A stretch of 64,000 nt of DNA from Staphylococcus shinii (GCF_017583065.1 NZ_JAGEVL010000005.1:1-64000), one strand, 5' to 3'; shown: positions 1 through 9,100, counted from the first letter of the stretch. A program made the numbers and translations. The notes: generated from the letters alone by a model not told the origin.

Positions 1-1
1 T

Positions 2-3000
2 GGTTCAGTGACAACACCGGAAGTAAATGACCGAGATAGTAATGGGGTTAAAGATACAGACCAATTATCAGAGGCAGCACAAGCAATTACGGCAGTAGAA
101 GAAGCTAAAAAAGCAGCAGCTAACAAGTTGTCTGAGATTACGTCTGATAACTTAGTAAATCCAAGTGAGAAAGCTGAGTTAAATCAACTTATCGATGCAT
201 TAGAAACAGCTAAGGCAGATGCTTCGACGAAATTGAGCAGTGTACCAAATGGTACAACAGGCAAAGACGGATTACAAACACGTCTAGACCAAATTGATCC
301 AGTGACAGCGCCTGAAGTAAATGACCAAGATGGTAATGGTGTTCTAGATACTAAACAATTATCTGAGGCGGAACAAGCAATTGTAGGAGTGGAACAAGCT
401 AAACAAGCTGTCGATAATAAGTTAGCAGAAATCATATCGGATGGATTAGTAAATCCAAATGAAAAAACTGAGTTAGAAAAATTAATCGAAACATTAGAAA
501 CAGCGAAAGTAGATGCTTCGACGAAATTGAATAGCGTACCAAACGGTACAACAGGTAAAGATGGGTTACAAACACGCTTAGATCAAATTGGTACAGTAAC
601 TTTACCAAAAGTAAATGACCAAGATAGTAATGGAGTCTTGGACACTGAACAATTATCAGAGGCAGAACAAGCAATTACGGCAGTAGAAGAAGCTAAAAAA
701 GCAGCAGCTAACAAGTTGTCTGAGATTACGTCTGATAACTTAGTAAATCCAGAAGAAAAAGCCGAATTAGAACAACTCATCGAAGCATTAGAAACAGCTA
801 AAGTAGAAGCTTCGACGAAATTAAACAATGTACCAGACGGTACAACAGGTAAAGATGCACTACAAACACGCTTAAAACAAATTGGTTCAGTGACTTTACC
901 AGAAGTAAATGATCAAGATGGTAATGGTGTACTAGATACCGAGCAGTTATCTGAGGCGGAACAAGCAATTGAAGCAGTGGAAAAAGCTAAGAAAGCTGCA
1001 GACAATAAGTTAGCGGAAATCACATCGGATGGATTAGTAAATCCAAATGAGAAAGCCGAATTAGATAAATTAATCGAAACGTTAGAAACAGCTAAAGTAG
1101 AAGCTTCGACGAAATTAAACAATGTACCAGACGGTACACCAGGAAAAGATGGGTTACAAACACGTTTAGACCAAATTGACTCAGTGACAATCCCAGAAGT
1201 AAATGACCAAGATAGTAATGGTGTTTTAGACACTGAACAATTATCAGAGGCAGAACAAGCAATTGTGGCAGTGGAAGAAGCTAAGAAAGCCGTCGATAAT
1301 AAGTTAACAGAAATCACAGCGGATGGATTAGTAAATCCAAGTGAAAAAGCTGAGTTAGATCAACTTATCGAAGTGTTAGAAACAGCGAAAGCAGAAGTTT
1401 CAGCGAAATTAAACAATGTACCAAACGGTACGACAGGCAAAGATACACTACAAAGTCTCTTAGACCAAATTGGTTCAGTAACAGTGCCCGAGGCCAATGA
1501 CCAGGATGGTAATGGCGTGTTAGACACAGACCAACTGTCTGAGGCAGCACAAGCAATTATGGCAGTAGAAGAAGCTAAAAAAGCAGCAGCTAACAAGTTG
1601 TCTGAGATTACGTCTGATAACTTAGTAAATCCAAATGAAAAAGCAGAATTAGAGGAATTAATTGAGGCATTAGAAACGGCAAAAGCAAATGCGTCAGAAA
1701 AACTCAATAATGTACCAAACGGTACAACAGGTAAAGATGGATTACAAACACGCTTAAACCAAATTGGTTCAGTGACAACACCAGAAGTAAATGACCGAGA
1801 TAGTAATGGGGTTAAAGATACAGAACAATTATCAGAGGCAGAACAAGCGATTGAAGCAGCGGAAGAAGCTAAGAAAGCTGCAGACAATAAGTTAGCGGAA
1901 ATCACAGCCGATAATTTGGTTGACCCAAGTGAAAAAGTTGGGTTAGAACAACTCATCGAAGCATTAGAAACAGCGAAAGCAGATGCTTTAACGAAATTAA
2001 ATAATGTACCAGATGGTACAACAGGTAAAGACGGATTACAAACACGTCTAGATCAAATTGATTCAGTGACAGCGCCAGAAGTGAATGATCAAGACGGCAA
2101 TGGTGTACTAGATACCGAGCAGTTATCTGAGGCAGAAGAAGCAATTGAAGCAGTGGAAGAAGCTAAGAAAGCCGTGGATAATAAGTTATCTGAAGTTACA
2201 TCTGATGGATTAGTAAATCCAAGTGAGAAAGCTGAGTTAGATAAACTTATCGAAGCATTAGAAACAGCGAAAGTAGAAGCTTCGACGAAATTGAATAATG
2301 TACCAAACGGTACAACAGGCAAAGACGAGTTACAAACACGTCTAGACCAAATTGGTTCAGTAACAGCGCCTGAGGTCAATGATCAAGATGGTAATGGCGT
2401 GCTAGATACCGAGCAATTATCAGAGGCGGAGCAAGCAATTGAAGCAGTAGAACAAGCTAAGATCGCTGTAGATAACAAGTTAACTGAAATCACATCTGAT
2501 GGATTAGTAAATCCAAGTGAAAAAGCCGAGTTAGATCAACTTATTGAAGCGTTAGAAACAGCTAAAGTAGAAGCTTCGACGAAATTGAGCAGTGTACCAA
2601 ACGGTACGACAGGCAAAGATACACTACAAAGTCGCTTAGAACAAATTGGTTCAGTAACAGCGCCTGAGGTCAATGACCAGGATGGTAATGGCGTGTTAGA
2701 CACAGACCAACTGTCTGAGGCAGCACAAGCAATTATGGCAGTAGAAGAAGCTAAAAAAGCAGCAGCTAACAAGTTGTCTGAGATCACATCTGATGGATTA
2801 GTAAATCCAAGTGAAAAAGCTGAGTTAGATCAACTTATCGAAGCGTTAGAAACAGCGAAAGCAGAAGCTTCAGAGAAATTGAATAGTGTACCAGACGGTA
2901 CAACAGGTAAAGATGAGTTACAAACACGCTTAAAACAAATTGACTCAGTGACAGCGCTAGAAGTAAATGATCGAGATAGTAATGGCGTGCTAGATACAGA

Positions 3001-5458
3001 ACAGTTATCAGAGGCAGAAGAAGCAATTGCGGCAGTGGAACAAGCTAAACAAGCTGCAGATAATAAGTTGTCTGAAATCACATCGGATGGATTAGTAAAT
3101 CCAAGTGAAAAAGCTGAGTTAGATCAACTCATCGAAGCATTAGAAATAGCTAAAGCAGAAGCTTCAACGAAATTAAACAGTGTACCAAACGGTACAACAG
3201 GTAAAGATGAGTTACAAACACGTTTAGATCAAATTGACTCAGTAACAGCACCAGAAGTAAATGATCAAGACGCCAATGGAGTTTTAGATACAGAGCAGTT
3301 GTCTAAAGCAGAAGAAGCAATTACGGCAGTAGAAGAAGCTAAACAAGCAGCAGCTAACAAGTTAACTGAAATCACATCGGATAGCTTAGTAAATCCAGAA
3401 GAAAAAGCCGAATTAGAACAACTCATCGAAGCGTTAGAAACGGCAAAAGCAGAAACTTCAACAAAATTAAACAAAGTACCAACTGGCACACCAGGAAAAG
3501 ATGGGTTACAAACACGCCTAGATCAAATTGGTTCAGTGAGTTTACCAGAAGTAAATGACCGAGATAGTAATGGGGTTAAAGATACAGAGCAGTTATCAGA
3601 GGTAGCACAAGCAATTGAAGCAGTAGAACAAGCTAAGAAAGCCGTCGATAATAAGTTATCTGAAATCACATCGGACGGATTAATTAATCCAGAAGAGAAA
3701 TTCGAATTAGATCAACTTATCGAAACGTTAGAAACAGCGAAAGCAGATGCTTTAACGAAATTAAATAGTGTACCAAACGGTACGACAGGTAAGGATGAGT
3801 TACAAACACGTTTAGATCAAATTGATTCAGTGATTTCTCCAGAAGTGAATGATCAAGACAGTAATGGTGTTTTAGATACTGAACAGTTATCAGAGGTAGA
3901 AGAAGGAATTACGACAGTAGAACAAGCTAAGAAAGCCGTCGATAATAAGTTAGCAGAAATCACAGCGGATGGATTAGTAAATCCAAGTGAAAAAGCTGAG
4001 TTAGATCAACTTATCGAAGCGTTAGAAACAGCGAAAGCAGATGCTTTAACGAAATTAAACAATGTACCAGACGGTACAACAGGTAAAGATGAGTTACAAA
4101 CACGTTTAGATCAAATTGACTCAGTAACATCACCAGAAGTAAATGATCAAGACGCCAATGGGGTTTTAGATACAGAGCAGTTGTCTAAAGCAGAACAAGC
4201 AATTGAAGCAGTGGAAGAAGCTAAGAAAGCCGTCGATAATAAGTTAGCAGAAATCACAGCGGATGGATTAGTAAATCCAAGTGAAAAAGTTGGGTTAGAA
4301 CAACTCATCGAAGCATTAGAAACAGCGAAAGCAGATGCTTCAACGAAATTGAATAGCGTACCAAACGGTACAACAGGTAAAGATGGGTTACAAACACGCT
4401 TAGATCAAATTGGTTCAGTGACTTTGCCAGAAGTAAATGACCAAGATAGTAATGGGGTTTTAGACACAGAGCAATTATCAGAGGCAGAACAAGCAATTGA
4501 AGCAGTAGAACAAGCTAAGAAAGCCGTCGACAATAAGTTGTCTGAGATTACGTCTGATAACTTAGTAAATCCAAATGAGAAAGCTGAATTAGATAAATTA
4601 ATTGAAGCGTTAGAAACAGCAAAAGCAAATGCGTCAGAAAAACTGAACGATGTACCAAACGCTACAACAGGTAAAGATACACTACAAAGTCGCTTAGACC
4701 AAATTGATTCAGTGACAGTACCAGAAGTAAATGATCAAGACGCCAATGGAGTGCTAGATACAGAGCAGTTGTCTAAAGCAGAAGAAGCAATTACGGCAGT
4801 AGAACAAGCTAAGAAAGCCGTCGATAATAAGTTAGCAGAAATCACATCCGATAATTTAATTAATCCAAGTGAAAAAGCCGAGTTAGACCAATTAATTGAA
4901 GCGTTAGAAATAGCAAAAACAAATGCGTCAGAAAAACTGAACGATGTACCAAACGGCACAATAGGTAAAGATGCACTACAAACACGTTTAAATCAAATTG
5001 GTTCAGTGACTTCACCAGAAGTTAATGATAAAGACGGCAATGGTATATTAGATATAGAATCACCAACTGTAAAAGGTCAGAATCATAATATGGCAAACAA
5101 ACATTTAGACAATACTATCAAAAATTCAAACTCACATAAACGTATAAATAAAAATGTAAAAGTACAAACTTTAAATGATAGAGATAATGTTTCATTAGAT
5201 GATAGACCTCAAACACATCTGCATAGATATAACACAGGGTTGCAACCATTAAATGTAGTTTCAAATCATTTACAAATAATGAAGGATGAAACTAATGAAC
5301 ATTCTGAACATAGTATGCATTCAATAGCTCATTTACCAAATACAGGTGGAAAAAATAAAGATAGCTGGATTTTTGGTGCTTTACTTGGCACTATAGGTTC
5401 AATGATGCTCTTAAGAAAACGACAAGAAAAAAAGAAAGACACAGAAAATAATAGCTAA
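2..5458 (+). CDS. Giant LPXTG-anchored repeat surface protein, 5' end missing
   Basis: The reading frame is open from the first complete codon (base 2), so the signal peptide and N-terminal region lie outside the window; the ATG-like codon near base 8 falls inside a repeat and is not the start. The visible part is about 17 tandem copies of a 98-residue unit plus a partial 18th. Each unit opens with a Ca-loop-like motif (NDQDGNGVLDTEQL type), followed by helix-forming Ala/Glu/Lys-rich segments and a VPNGTTGKD turn. The C-terminus carries a degenerate His/Asn-rich linker, an LPNTG sorting motif (codons at 5333-5347), a hydrophobic segment and a basic tail, so sortase A should attach it to peptidoglycan. 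The helical part resembles GA-like three-helix modules of staphylococcal wall proteins. Function is probably adhesion or surface spacing; the exact family is not certain. Confidence 0.85.
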   Translation, partial: GSVTTPEVNDRDSNGVKDTDQLSEAAQAITAVEEAKKAAANKLSEITSDNLVNPSEKAELNQLIDALETAKADASTKLSSVPNGTTGKDGLQTRLDQIDPVTAPEVNDQDGNGVLDTKQLSEAEQAIVGVEQAKQAVDNKLAEIISDGLVNPNEKTELEKLIETLETAKVDASTKLNSVPNGTTGKDGLQTRLDQIGTVTLPKVNDQDSNGVLDTEQLSEAEQAITAVEEAKKAAANKLSEITSDNLVNPEEKAELEQLIEALETAKVEASTKLNNVPDGTTGKDALQTRLKQIGSVTLPEVNDQDGNGVLDTEQLSEAEQAIEAVEKAKKAADNKLAEITSDGLVNPNEKAELDKLIETLETAKVEASTKLNNVPDGTPGKDGLQTRLDQIDSVTIPEVNDQDSNGVLDTEQLSEAEQAIVAVEEAKKAVDNKLTEITADGLVNPSEKAELDQLIEVLETAKAEVSAKLNNVPNGTTGKDTLQSLLDQIGSVTVPEANDQDGNGVLDTDQLSEAAQAIMAVEEAKKAAANKLSEITSDNLVNPNEKAELEELIEALETAKANASEKLNNVPNGTTGKDGLQTRLNQIGSVTTPEVNDRDSNGVKDTEQLSEAEQAIEAAEEAKKAADNKLAEITADNLVDPSEKVGLEQLIEALETAKADALTKLNNVPDGTTGKDGLQTRLDQIDSVTAPEVNDQDGNGVLDTEQLSEAEEAIEAVEEAKKAVDNKLSEVTSDGLVNPSEKAELDKLIEALETAKVEASTKLNNVPNGTTGKDELQTRLDQIGSVTAPEVNDQDGNGVLDTEQLSEAEQAIEAVEQAKIAVDNKLTEITSDGLVNPSEKAELDQLIEALETAKVEASTKLSSVPNGTTGKDTLQSRLEQIGSVTAPEVNDQDGNGVLDTDQLSEAAQAIMAVEEAKKAAANKLSEITSDGLVNPSEKAELDQLIEALETAKAEASEKLNSVPDGTTGKDELQTRLKQIDSVTALEVNDRDSNGVLDTEQLSEAEEAIAAVEQAKQAADNKLSEITSDGLVNPSEKAELDQLIEALEIAKAEASTKLNSVPNGTTGKDELQTRLDQIDSVTAPEVNDQDANGVLDTEQLSKAEEAITAVEEAKQAAANKLTEITSDSLVNPEEKAELEQLIEALETAKAETSTKLNKVPTGTPGKDGLQTRLDQIGSVSLPEVNDRDSNGVKDTEQLSEVAQAIEAVEQAKKAVDNKLSEITSDGLINPEEKFELDQLIETLETAKADALTKLNSVPNGTTGKDELQTRLDQIDSVISPEVNDQDSNGVLDTEQLSEVEEGITTVEQAKKAVDNKLAEITADGLVNPSEKAELDQLIEALETAKADALTKLNNVPDGTTGKDELQTRLDQIDSVTSPEVNDQDANGVLDTEQLSKAEQAIEAVEEAKKAVDNKLAEITADGLVNPSEKVGLEQLIEALETAKADASTKLNSVPNGTTGKDGLQTRLDQIGSVTLPEVNDQDSNGVLDTEQLSEAEQAIEAVEQAKKAVDNKLSEITSDNLVNPNEKAELDKLIEALETAKANASEKLNDVPNATTGKDTLQSRLDQIDSVTVPEVNDQDANGVLDTEQLSKAEEAITAVEQAKKAVDNKLAEITSDNLINPSEKAELDQLIEALEIAKTNASEKLNDVPNGTIGKDALQTRLNQIGSVTSPEVNDKDGNGILDIESPTVKGQNHNMANKHLDNTIKNSNSHKRINKNVKVQTLNDRDNVSLDDRPQTHLHRYNTGLQPLNVVSNHLQIMKDETNEHSEHSMHSIAHLPNTGGKNKDSWIFGALLGTIGSMMLLRKRQEKKKDTENNS
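20..5040 (+). repeat. 294-bp (98-residue) tandem repeats within the surface protein gene
   Basis: The motif PEVND (or PKVND/PEAND/LEVND) recurs every 294 bp, giving 17 full units and a truncated 18th that ends in the C-terminal linker. Many blocks are identical at the DNA level between distant copies, for example the stretch around 90-160 recurs near 690-760 and 1570-1630. This points to recombination or gene conversion between units. Copy number is likely variable between strains, and short-read assemblies may collapse it. Confidence 0.9.
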
Positions 5459-5486
5459 AATTTAATAATGACTATTTTTATAGGTC

Positions 5487-5530
5487 AAAAAAGATCCGAG
5501 GCATAAATTTATGTCTCGGATCTTTAAATT
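5487..5530. terminator. Bidirectional Rho-independent terminator
   Basis: A perfect 10-bp stem AAGATCCGAG / CTCGGATCTT (5491-5500 with 5515-5524) is preceded by A-rich and followed by T-rich sequence. It lies between the convergent surface protein gene and FMN reductase gene and can serve both. Confidence 0.85.
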
Positions 5531-5563
5531 TGTAGATAGCTAAAACATTAATACGATTATGAT

Positions 5564-6133
5564 TTAAAAATCATATTGGCTATTTTCTTCTTCTAAAAGT
5601 TGATTATATAGCTTAGAAACACGTAATGTTGATGTTGCTAACTCATTAATTCTAAATATAATGTCATCGTTAACGATAGTGCCATTAGAAAAATCACGTT
5701 CTTCGATAAATACATAAGTTTGCATAACGTGTGCTTTCATATAGCTTAATATTGGTTTTAATTGTGTTTCAGCAATTAAATAATGTTTTGGAGAACCCGC
5801 TGTGGCCACAATACCAACGACTTTATCTCTAAATGCATTAACAGGAAGTAAATCAAATACGTTTTTAAGTGTTCCTGGTATAGATGCTTGAAAGATTGGA
5901 AAACCTATAAAAATAATATCAGCTTGCATTAAAGCAGTAGTTAATTCTAATGTGTCTCCAGAATAGTCCAAGTAATTTCGTCCATCGCTAAAAGATAAAT
6001 CTAAATTCTTTAAATCGAATAATTGGATGTTTAGTGTATCATCTTGATTTGTAATAGCTTCGTTTAGATATTTCATAGCAGTACTTGTTTTAGAGCCAAC
6101 TGTAGAACCAGAAAGTAGCACGACGTTCTTCAT
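5564..6133 (-). CDS. NAD(P)H-dependent FMN reductase family protein
   Basis: The 189-residue protein has a flavodoxin-like fold. It shows an N-terminal phosphate-binding loop (LLSGSTVGSKT, residues 6-16) and the central GFPIFQASIPGTLKNVFD segment typical of the SsuE/NADPH-dependent FMN reductase family. Such enzymes reduce FMN for a partner monooxygenase or reduce quinones and azo compounds. The start is supported by an AGGAGGT ribosome binding site about 8 nt upstream. It is the last gene of a leftward trio, separated by only 10 bp from the luciferase-like monooxygenase gene, so it probably supplies reduced flavin to that enzyme. The actual substrate cannot be read from the sequence. Confidence 0.85.
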   Translation of the reverse strand: MKNVVLLSGSTVGSKTSTAMKYLNEAITNQDDTLNIQLFDLKNLDLSFSDGRNYLDYSGDTLELTTALMQADIIFIGFPIFQASIPGTLKNVFDLLPVNAFRDKVVGIVATAGSPKHYLIAETQLKPILSYMKAHVMQTYVFIEERDFSNGTIVNDDIIFRINELATSTLRVSKLYNQLLEEENSQYDF

Positions 6134-6143
6134 TGTATACCTC

Positions 6144-7205
6144 CTATTTGTTCAAATGTTTTTTAACACCTGGAATGATTTCATTACCAATGAGTTCTAT
6201 ATTTTTCATAATTTTATCAAAAGGTACGCCACCAAAATCAATTTGAGCCATAAATCTTTGATGATTATAAAGTTCGTGTTGGTAAAGTATTTTTTCAATG
6301 ATTTGTTGTGGACTGCCGACCATTAAGGCATCTCTATAATCAGGGGCGTTAGCAAATTGTTGTTTTGGATATCCAGCTCCTCTTATAAATGACATACCAA
6401 CGTTAAGGTGCGGGTAATATTCTTTTAAAGCTAATTGAGTTGTTTCAGCAGTATAGAATAAACTAGCAGTGGAAACTGGTAAAGATTGTGGTGAAGTATC
6501 GAAACCATGTTCTTTTGCAGTTAATCGGTATTCATCTATTGAATCTTTAAATGTCATCGCTGGCCCACCTAGTGTTGTAATCATCATTGGGATACCTTGT
6601 CGTCCCGCTTTGATAGCGCTTGCTGCTGGCCCGCCTACAGCACGCCAAATTGGTAATTTATCATCTATCGGTCTAGGGAAAATTTTCATATTATTTAAAT
6701 CTGGTCTGAATTTACCAGACCAAGTGATTTTATCGGTTTTGTTCAATTCTAACAGTAAGTTCAATTTTTCTTCATAAAGCTCATCATAATTATTTAAATC
6801 TAAGCCAAATAAATCAAAGATACCTGTACGAGAAGCTCTACCTGCTACTATTTCTGCTCTTCCATGTGATATTAGGTCTAATGTCGCAAAATCTTCAAAT
6901 ATTCTAACTGGGTCTGCTGCGCTTATAATTGAAGAAGAACTAGATATTTTAATTTTATTAGTCGCTTGCGCTATAGCACCTAATACCACCGTATGTGCTT
7001 GTGTAGTAAAGTGCTCTTGGTGACTTTCTCCCACACCGAATACATCTATACCTGCTTGTTCTGCTAATTGACTTGCCTCGATTAATTCTTGTATACGTTG
7101 TTCGTAGCTTACTTTTTCACCATTATGAGGGTTGAGAAGGTGGTCTCCAAGTGAATAAAGCCCAAATTCTAATGGAGTATTTTCATTCATTTTTAAAATA
7201 GCCAT
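6144..7205 (-). CDS. LLM-class flavin-dependent oxidoreductase (luciferase-like monooxygenase)
   Basis: The 353-residue protein has the bacterial luciferase-like TIM barrel: an early EFGLYSLGD strand, GVGESHQEHF (near residue 56) and a GGPAASAIKAGRQGIPMM segment in the middle. LLM enzymes use reduced FMN (or F420) and oxygen to oxidise aldehydes, sulfonates or aromatics. The gene sits between the FMN reductase (10 bp downstream) and the ring-cleaving dioxygenase (13 bp upstream), so the three form a two-component monooxygenase plus dioxygenase operon. Substrate is unknown; aromatic or quinone compounds are suggested only by the neighbours. Confidence 0.85.
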   Translation of the reverse strand: MAILKMNENTPLEFGLYSLGDHLLNPHNGEKVSYEQRIQELIEASQLAEQAGIDVFGVGESHQEHFTTQAHTVVLGAIAQATNKIKISSSSSIISAADPVRIFEDFATLDLISHGRAEIVAGRASRTGIFDLFGLDLNNYDELYEEKLNLLLELNKTDKITWSGKFRPDLNNMKIFPRPIDDKLPIWRAVGGPAASAIKAGRQGIPMMITTLGGPAMTFKDSIDEYRLTAKEHGFDTSPQSLPVSTASLFYTAETTQLALKEYYPHLNVGMSFIRGAGYPKQQFANAPDYRDALMVGSPQQIIEKILYQHELYNHQRFMAQIDFGGVPFDKIMKNIELIGNEIIPGVKKHLNK

Positions 7206-7218
7206 ATATCATCATCCT

Positions 7219-8145
7219 TTATAAATCGTGTAATTGTGATTCAATTTGAGTACGTTGCTCTTCCATAAAATCTGGTAAGTTGAGTTGTTCACCCAAATTC
7301 TCAATAGCTGTGTCTACTGTGAAACCAGGGGATTCTGTTGCAAATTCATACATAATACTATTATGTCGGTAGTATAATGATTTGAAAAAGTAACGATCAA
7401 TAATACCACTATTGTTTCCAGGGTTTTGATTAATTGTTGATAAAATAGCTTCTAAATTTGAATCTCTGGGTGTATTTACAGCTATGTGGTGTACGTAGCC
7501 TTGACCAGGTCTAGCGCGCTCACCTTGCTGTTCGAAGATTACAAAGTCTGAGTACAAACCACTTTCATCTAAGGTCATAACTGTTTCCTCTGTATCTTTT
7601 CTTAGAGTATAACGCAATTCTTGCTGTAAAAAATTAATTGTTTTTTGAGTATCACGTAGTCGTAATTCTACAGGGCCCATACCTAAAATTTGATGCTTTG
7701 TAGGAATATCTGAGTATGGGTTCTTGCGCCATGTTTTTGGTATATTATATTGATTGTTAACGATTAGTATAACCTCTAAATCATCTGGATCTTTAAATAA
7801 CAAGGCTTGTTGATTTAAATATGTCATATTTGTCGTAGCTACATTGTTATCTTCTAATCGAGATTGAAAATAAATTAAAGAGGATACATCAGGGATTAAT
7901 AAACATATACGATGAATTGAATTGGTACCTGGGCGATTTTTTCCTAGATTAGGTATTTCAAAAAAGCTCAGCAATGTTCCAGCAGAACCAATTTCATCTC
8001 CAAAAAACAAATGATACATCGTAGGATTATCTTGATTTACAGATTTTTCAACTAAACGTAACCCTAAAATTTGAGTATAAAATTCTTTATTGATTTGCGC
8101 ATCTTTTGTATACATCGAAATGTGATGATGGCCAATGATATTCAT
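7219..8145 (-). CDS. Ring-cleaving dioxygenase, VOC/glyoxalase superfamily (MhqO/MhqE-like)
   Basis: The 308-residue protein contains two vicinal-oxygen-chelate modules. The first begins GHHHISMYTKD (H7 region, a metal ligand position), the second VHHIAVNTP near residue 215, and an E near the C-terminus (MYEFATESPG) matches the usual metal-binding glutamate. Length and layout match the MhqO/MhqE/MhqA ring-cleaving dioxygenases of Bacillus and Staphylococcus, which act in resistance to quinones and hydroquinones. It is the first gene of the leftward operon and starts behind a strong GGAGGTG ribosome binding site. No MhqR-type regulator is adjacent, unlike the S. aureus mhqRDE locus. Confidence 0.82.
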   Translation of the reverse strand: MNIIGHHHISMYTKDAQINKEFYTQILGLRLVEKSVNQDNPTMYHLFFGDEIGSAGTLLSFFEIPNLGKNRPGTNSIHRICLLIPDVSSLIYFQSRLEDNNVATTNMTYLNQQALLFKDPDDLEVILIVNNQYNIPKTWRKNPYSDIPTKHQILGMGPVELRLRDTQKTINFLQQELRYTLRKDTEETVMTLDESGLYSDFVIFEQQGERARPGQGYVHHIAVNTPRDSNLEAILSTINQNPGNNSGIIDRYFFKSLYYRHNSIMYEFATESPGFTVDTAIENLGEQLNLPDFMEEQRTQIESQLHDL

Positions 8146-8326
8146 AAAGCACCTCCATAAATATAATAGTTATCATTGTATTAATTATTACCTGTTTACG
8201 TTATATATAAACTGCAGGTATAAAAAATATACTTGTTGCCAATAATATATACCTTGTTTAACAGAAAATCAATGCTAATGATTTGCGTACGATAATTCAG
8301 CGACTATAAATTAATTTTCACTTCAT
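8146..8326. promoter_or_regulatory. Upstream region of the dioxygenase operon with inverted AGGTATA/TATACCT
   Basis: This AT-rich stretch must hold the promoter of the leftward trio. It contains an inverted repeat AGGTATA (8216-8222) / TATACCT (8248-8254) spaced 25 bp apart. That spacing could suit looping or two half-sites for a dimeric regulator. The binding protein is unknown. Confidence 0.35.
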
Positions 8327-8363
8327 AAAAAGACACGAAACTATTAAAATTTCGTGTCTTTTT
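8327..8363 (-). terminator. Rho-independent terminator of the GntR gene
   Basis: A 14-bp perfect stem (AAAAAGACACGAAA 8327-8340 with its complement 8350-8363) lies directly after the stop codon of the leftward GntR gene. The stem ends in A/T runs, so it may also work from the other strand. Confidence 0.85.
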
Positions 8364-8366
8364 AAA

Positions 8367-8984
8367 TTATTTATTGTTCTTAAATTCTAAATAATAAAGG
8401 CTGAATTCTAAGTCGTTTTTTAAATGGTTTTCGAGTAACGTGACAGCTAAATTAATATCTCTATCATAAAGCGCTGAAACAATGGCTTTATGTTCTTCTA
8501 TTAAGCCAGGACGACGTTTGTTAATTACAGTTTGACTAAATAAATAAATGAAACTCTTATACTTCTGGTATGTATCTAGAATAAATTGGTTATTAGTAGC
8601 AGCGATGATTTTCTGATGAAATTTATCATTGATTTCAATGATTTTAGCTTCATCTTCCACTTCAATATCTATCTCAGTGTAGCTTTTTAATTCTTCTAAA
8701 TCTGATGTTGTATAAACAATAGCAGCTTTTTTTAAGGCATGTGTTTCTAATAAAATACGCATTTCAAATATCTGTCTATATTCTTCAGTAGTTGGTATGA
8801 AAATATAAGCGTTTTTAATAAAGTATTCTAATTCTAGTTGTTTTAAAGCTTCACGAATTGGTGTTCGACTAACTTCATACTTTTTAGCAAGCTTAGCTTC
8901 GGTAATTTTCTCGTCCTTTTTAAAAGCTCCAGAAATGATATCATTTCTTATTCTTTGATAAATTGTTAATTCACTATTATTCAA
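8367..8984 (-). CDS. GntR-family transcriptional regulator, FadR/FCD subfamily
   Basis: The 205-residue protein has an N-terminal winged helix-turn-helix (ITEAKLAKKYEVSRTPIREALKQLE, residues 27-51; read in parts) and a C-terminal helical FCD ligand domain with the metal-binding-type histidines (FHQK, EEH, ENHLKND). The start is TTG at 8984-8982, supported by GAGGTGAG upstream. It is transcribed divergently from the sugar-acid operon starting at 9101. A 16-bp perfect palindrome lies between them, so it most likely represses that operon and itself and is released by the sugar acid or an intermediate. Confidence 0.88.
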   Translation of the reverse strand: MNNSELTIYQRIRNDIISGAFKKDEKITEAKLAKKYEVSRTPIREALKQLELEYFIKNAYIFIPTTEEYRQIFEMRILLETHALKKAAIVYTTSDLEELKSYTEIDIEVEDEAKIIEINDKFHQKIIAATNNQFILDTYQKYKSFIYLFSQTVINKRRPGLIEEHKAIVSALYDRDINLAVTLLENHLKNDLEFSLYYLEFKNNK

Positions 8985-9030
8985 TTAACTCACCTCATTA
9001 CATTAAGTGTACTATAAAAAAATTAGTAAT

Positions 9031-9046
9031 AAAATGTATACATTTT
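9031..9046. promoter_or_regulatory. Palindromic operator AAAATGTATACATTTT, probable GntR site
   Basis: This is a perfect 16-bp palindrome in the divergent region between the GntR gene and the sugar-acid operon. The core TGTATACA fits the T.GT...AC.A pattern of FadR-type GntR operators. A second, weaker copy (AGTATACAA, 9057-9065) follows 26 bp later, close to the presumed -10 region. Confidence 0.6.
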
Positions 9047-9070
9047 TAATGTTTTAGTATACAATTATCG

Positions 9071-9086
9071 TTGTAAACGTTTTCAG
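9071..9086 (+). promoter_or_regulatory. cre site (CcpA catabolite repression) before the sugar-acid operon
   Basis: TTGTAAACGTTTTCAG matches the cre consensus WTGNAARCGNWWWCAW at 15 of 16 positions. It lies just upstream of the ribosome binding site of the first operon gene, a position where CcpA would block transcription when glucose is present. Confidence 0.7.
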
Positions 9087-9100
9087 AAAGGGTGTTGATT

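Noticed and set aside
184-4959. Many open frames of 63-198 codons on the minus strand inside the first surface protein gene
   Set aside because: They recur with the 294-bp repeat period and have Ser/Thr/Ala-rich or Leu/His-rich translations with no ribosome binding sites; they are antisense shadows of the repeats.
6469-6777. 102-codon plus-strand frame within the LLM monooxygenase gene
   Set aside because: Antisense to a strongly supported enzyme gene, with no ribosome binding site or family match.
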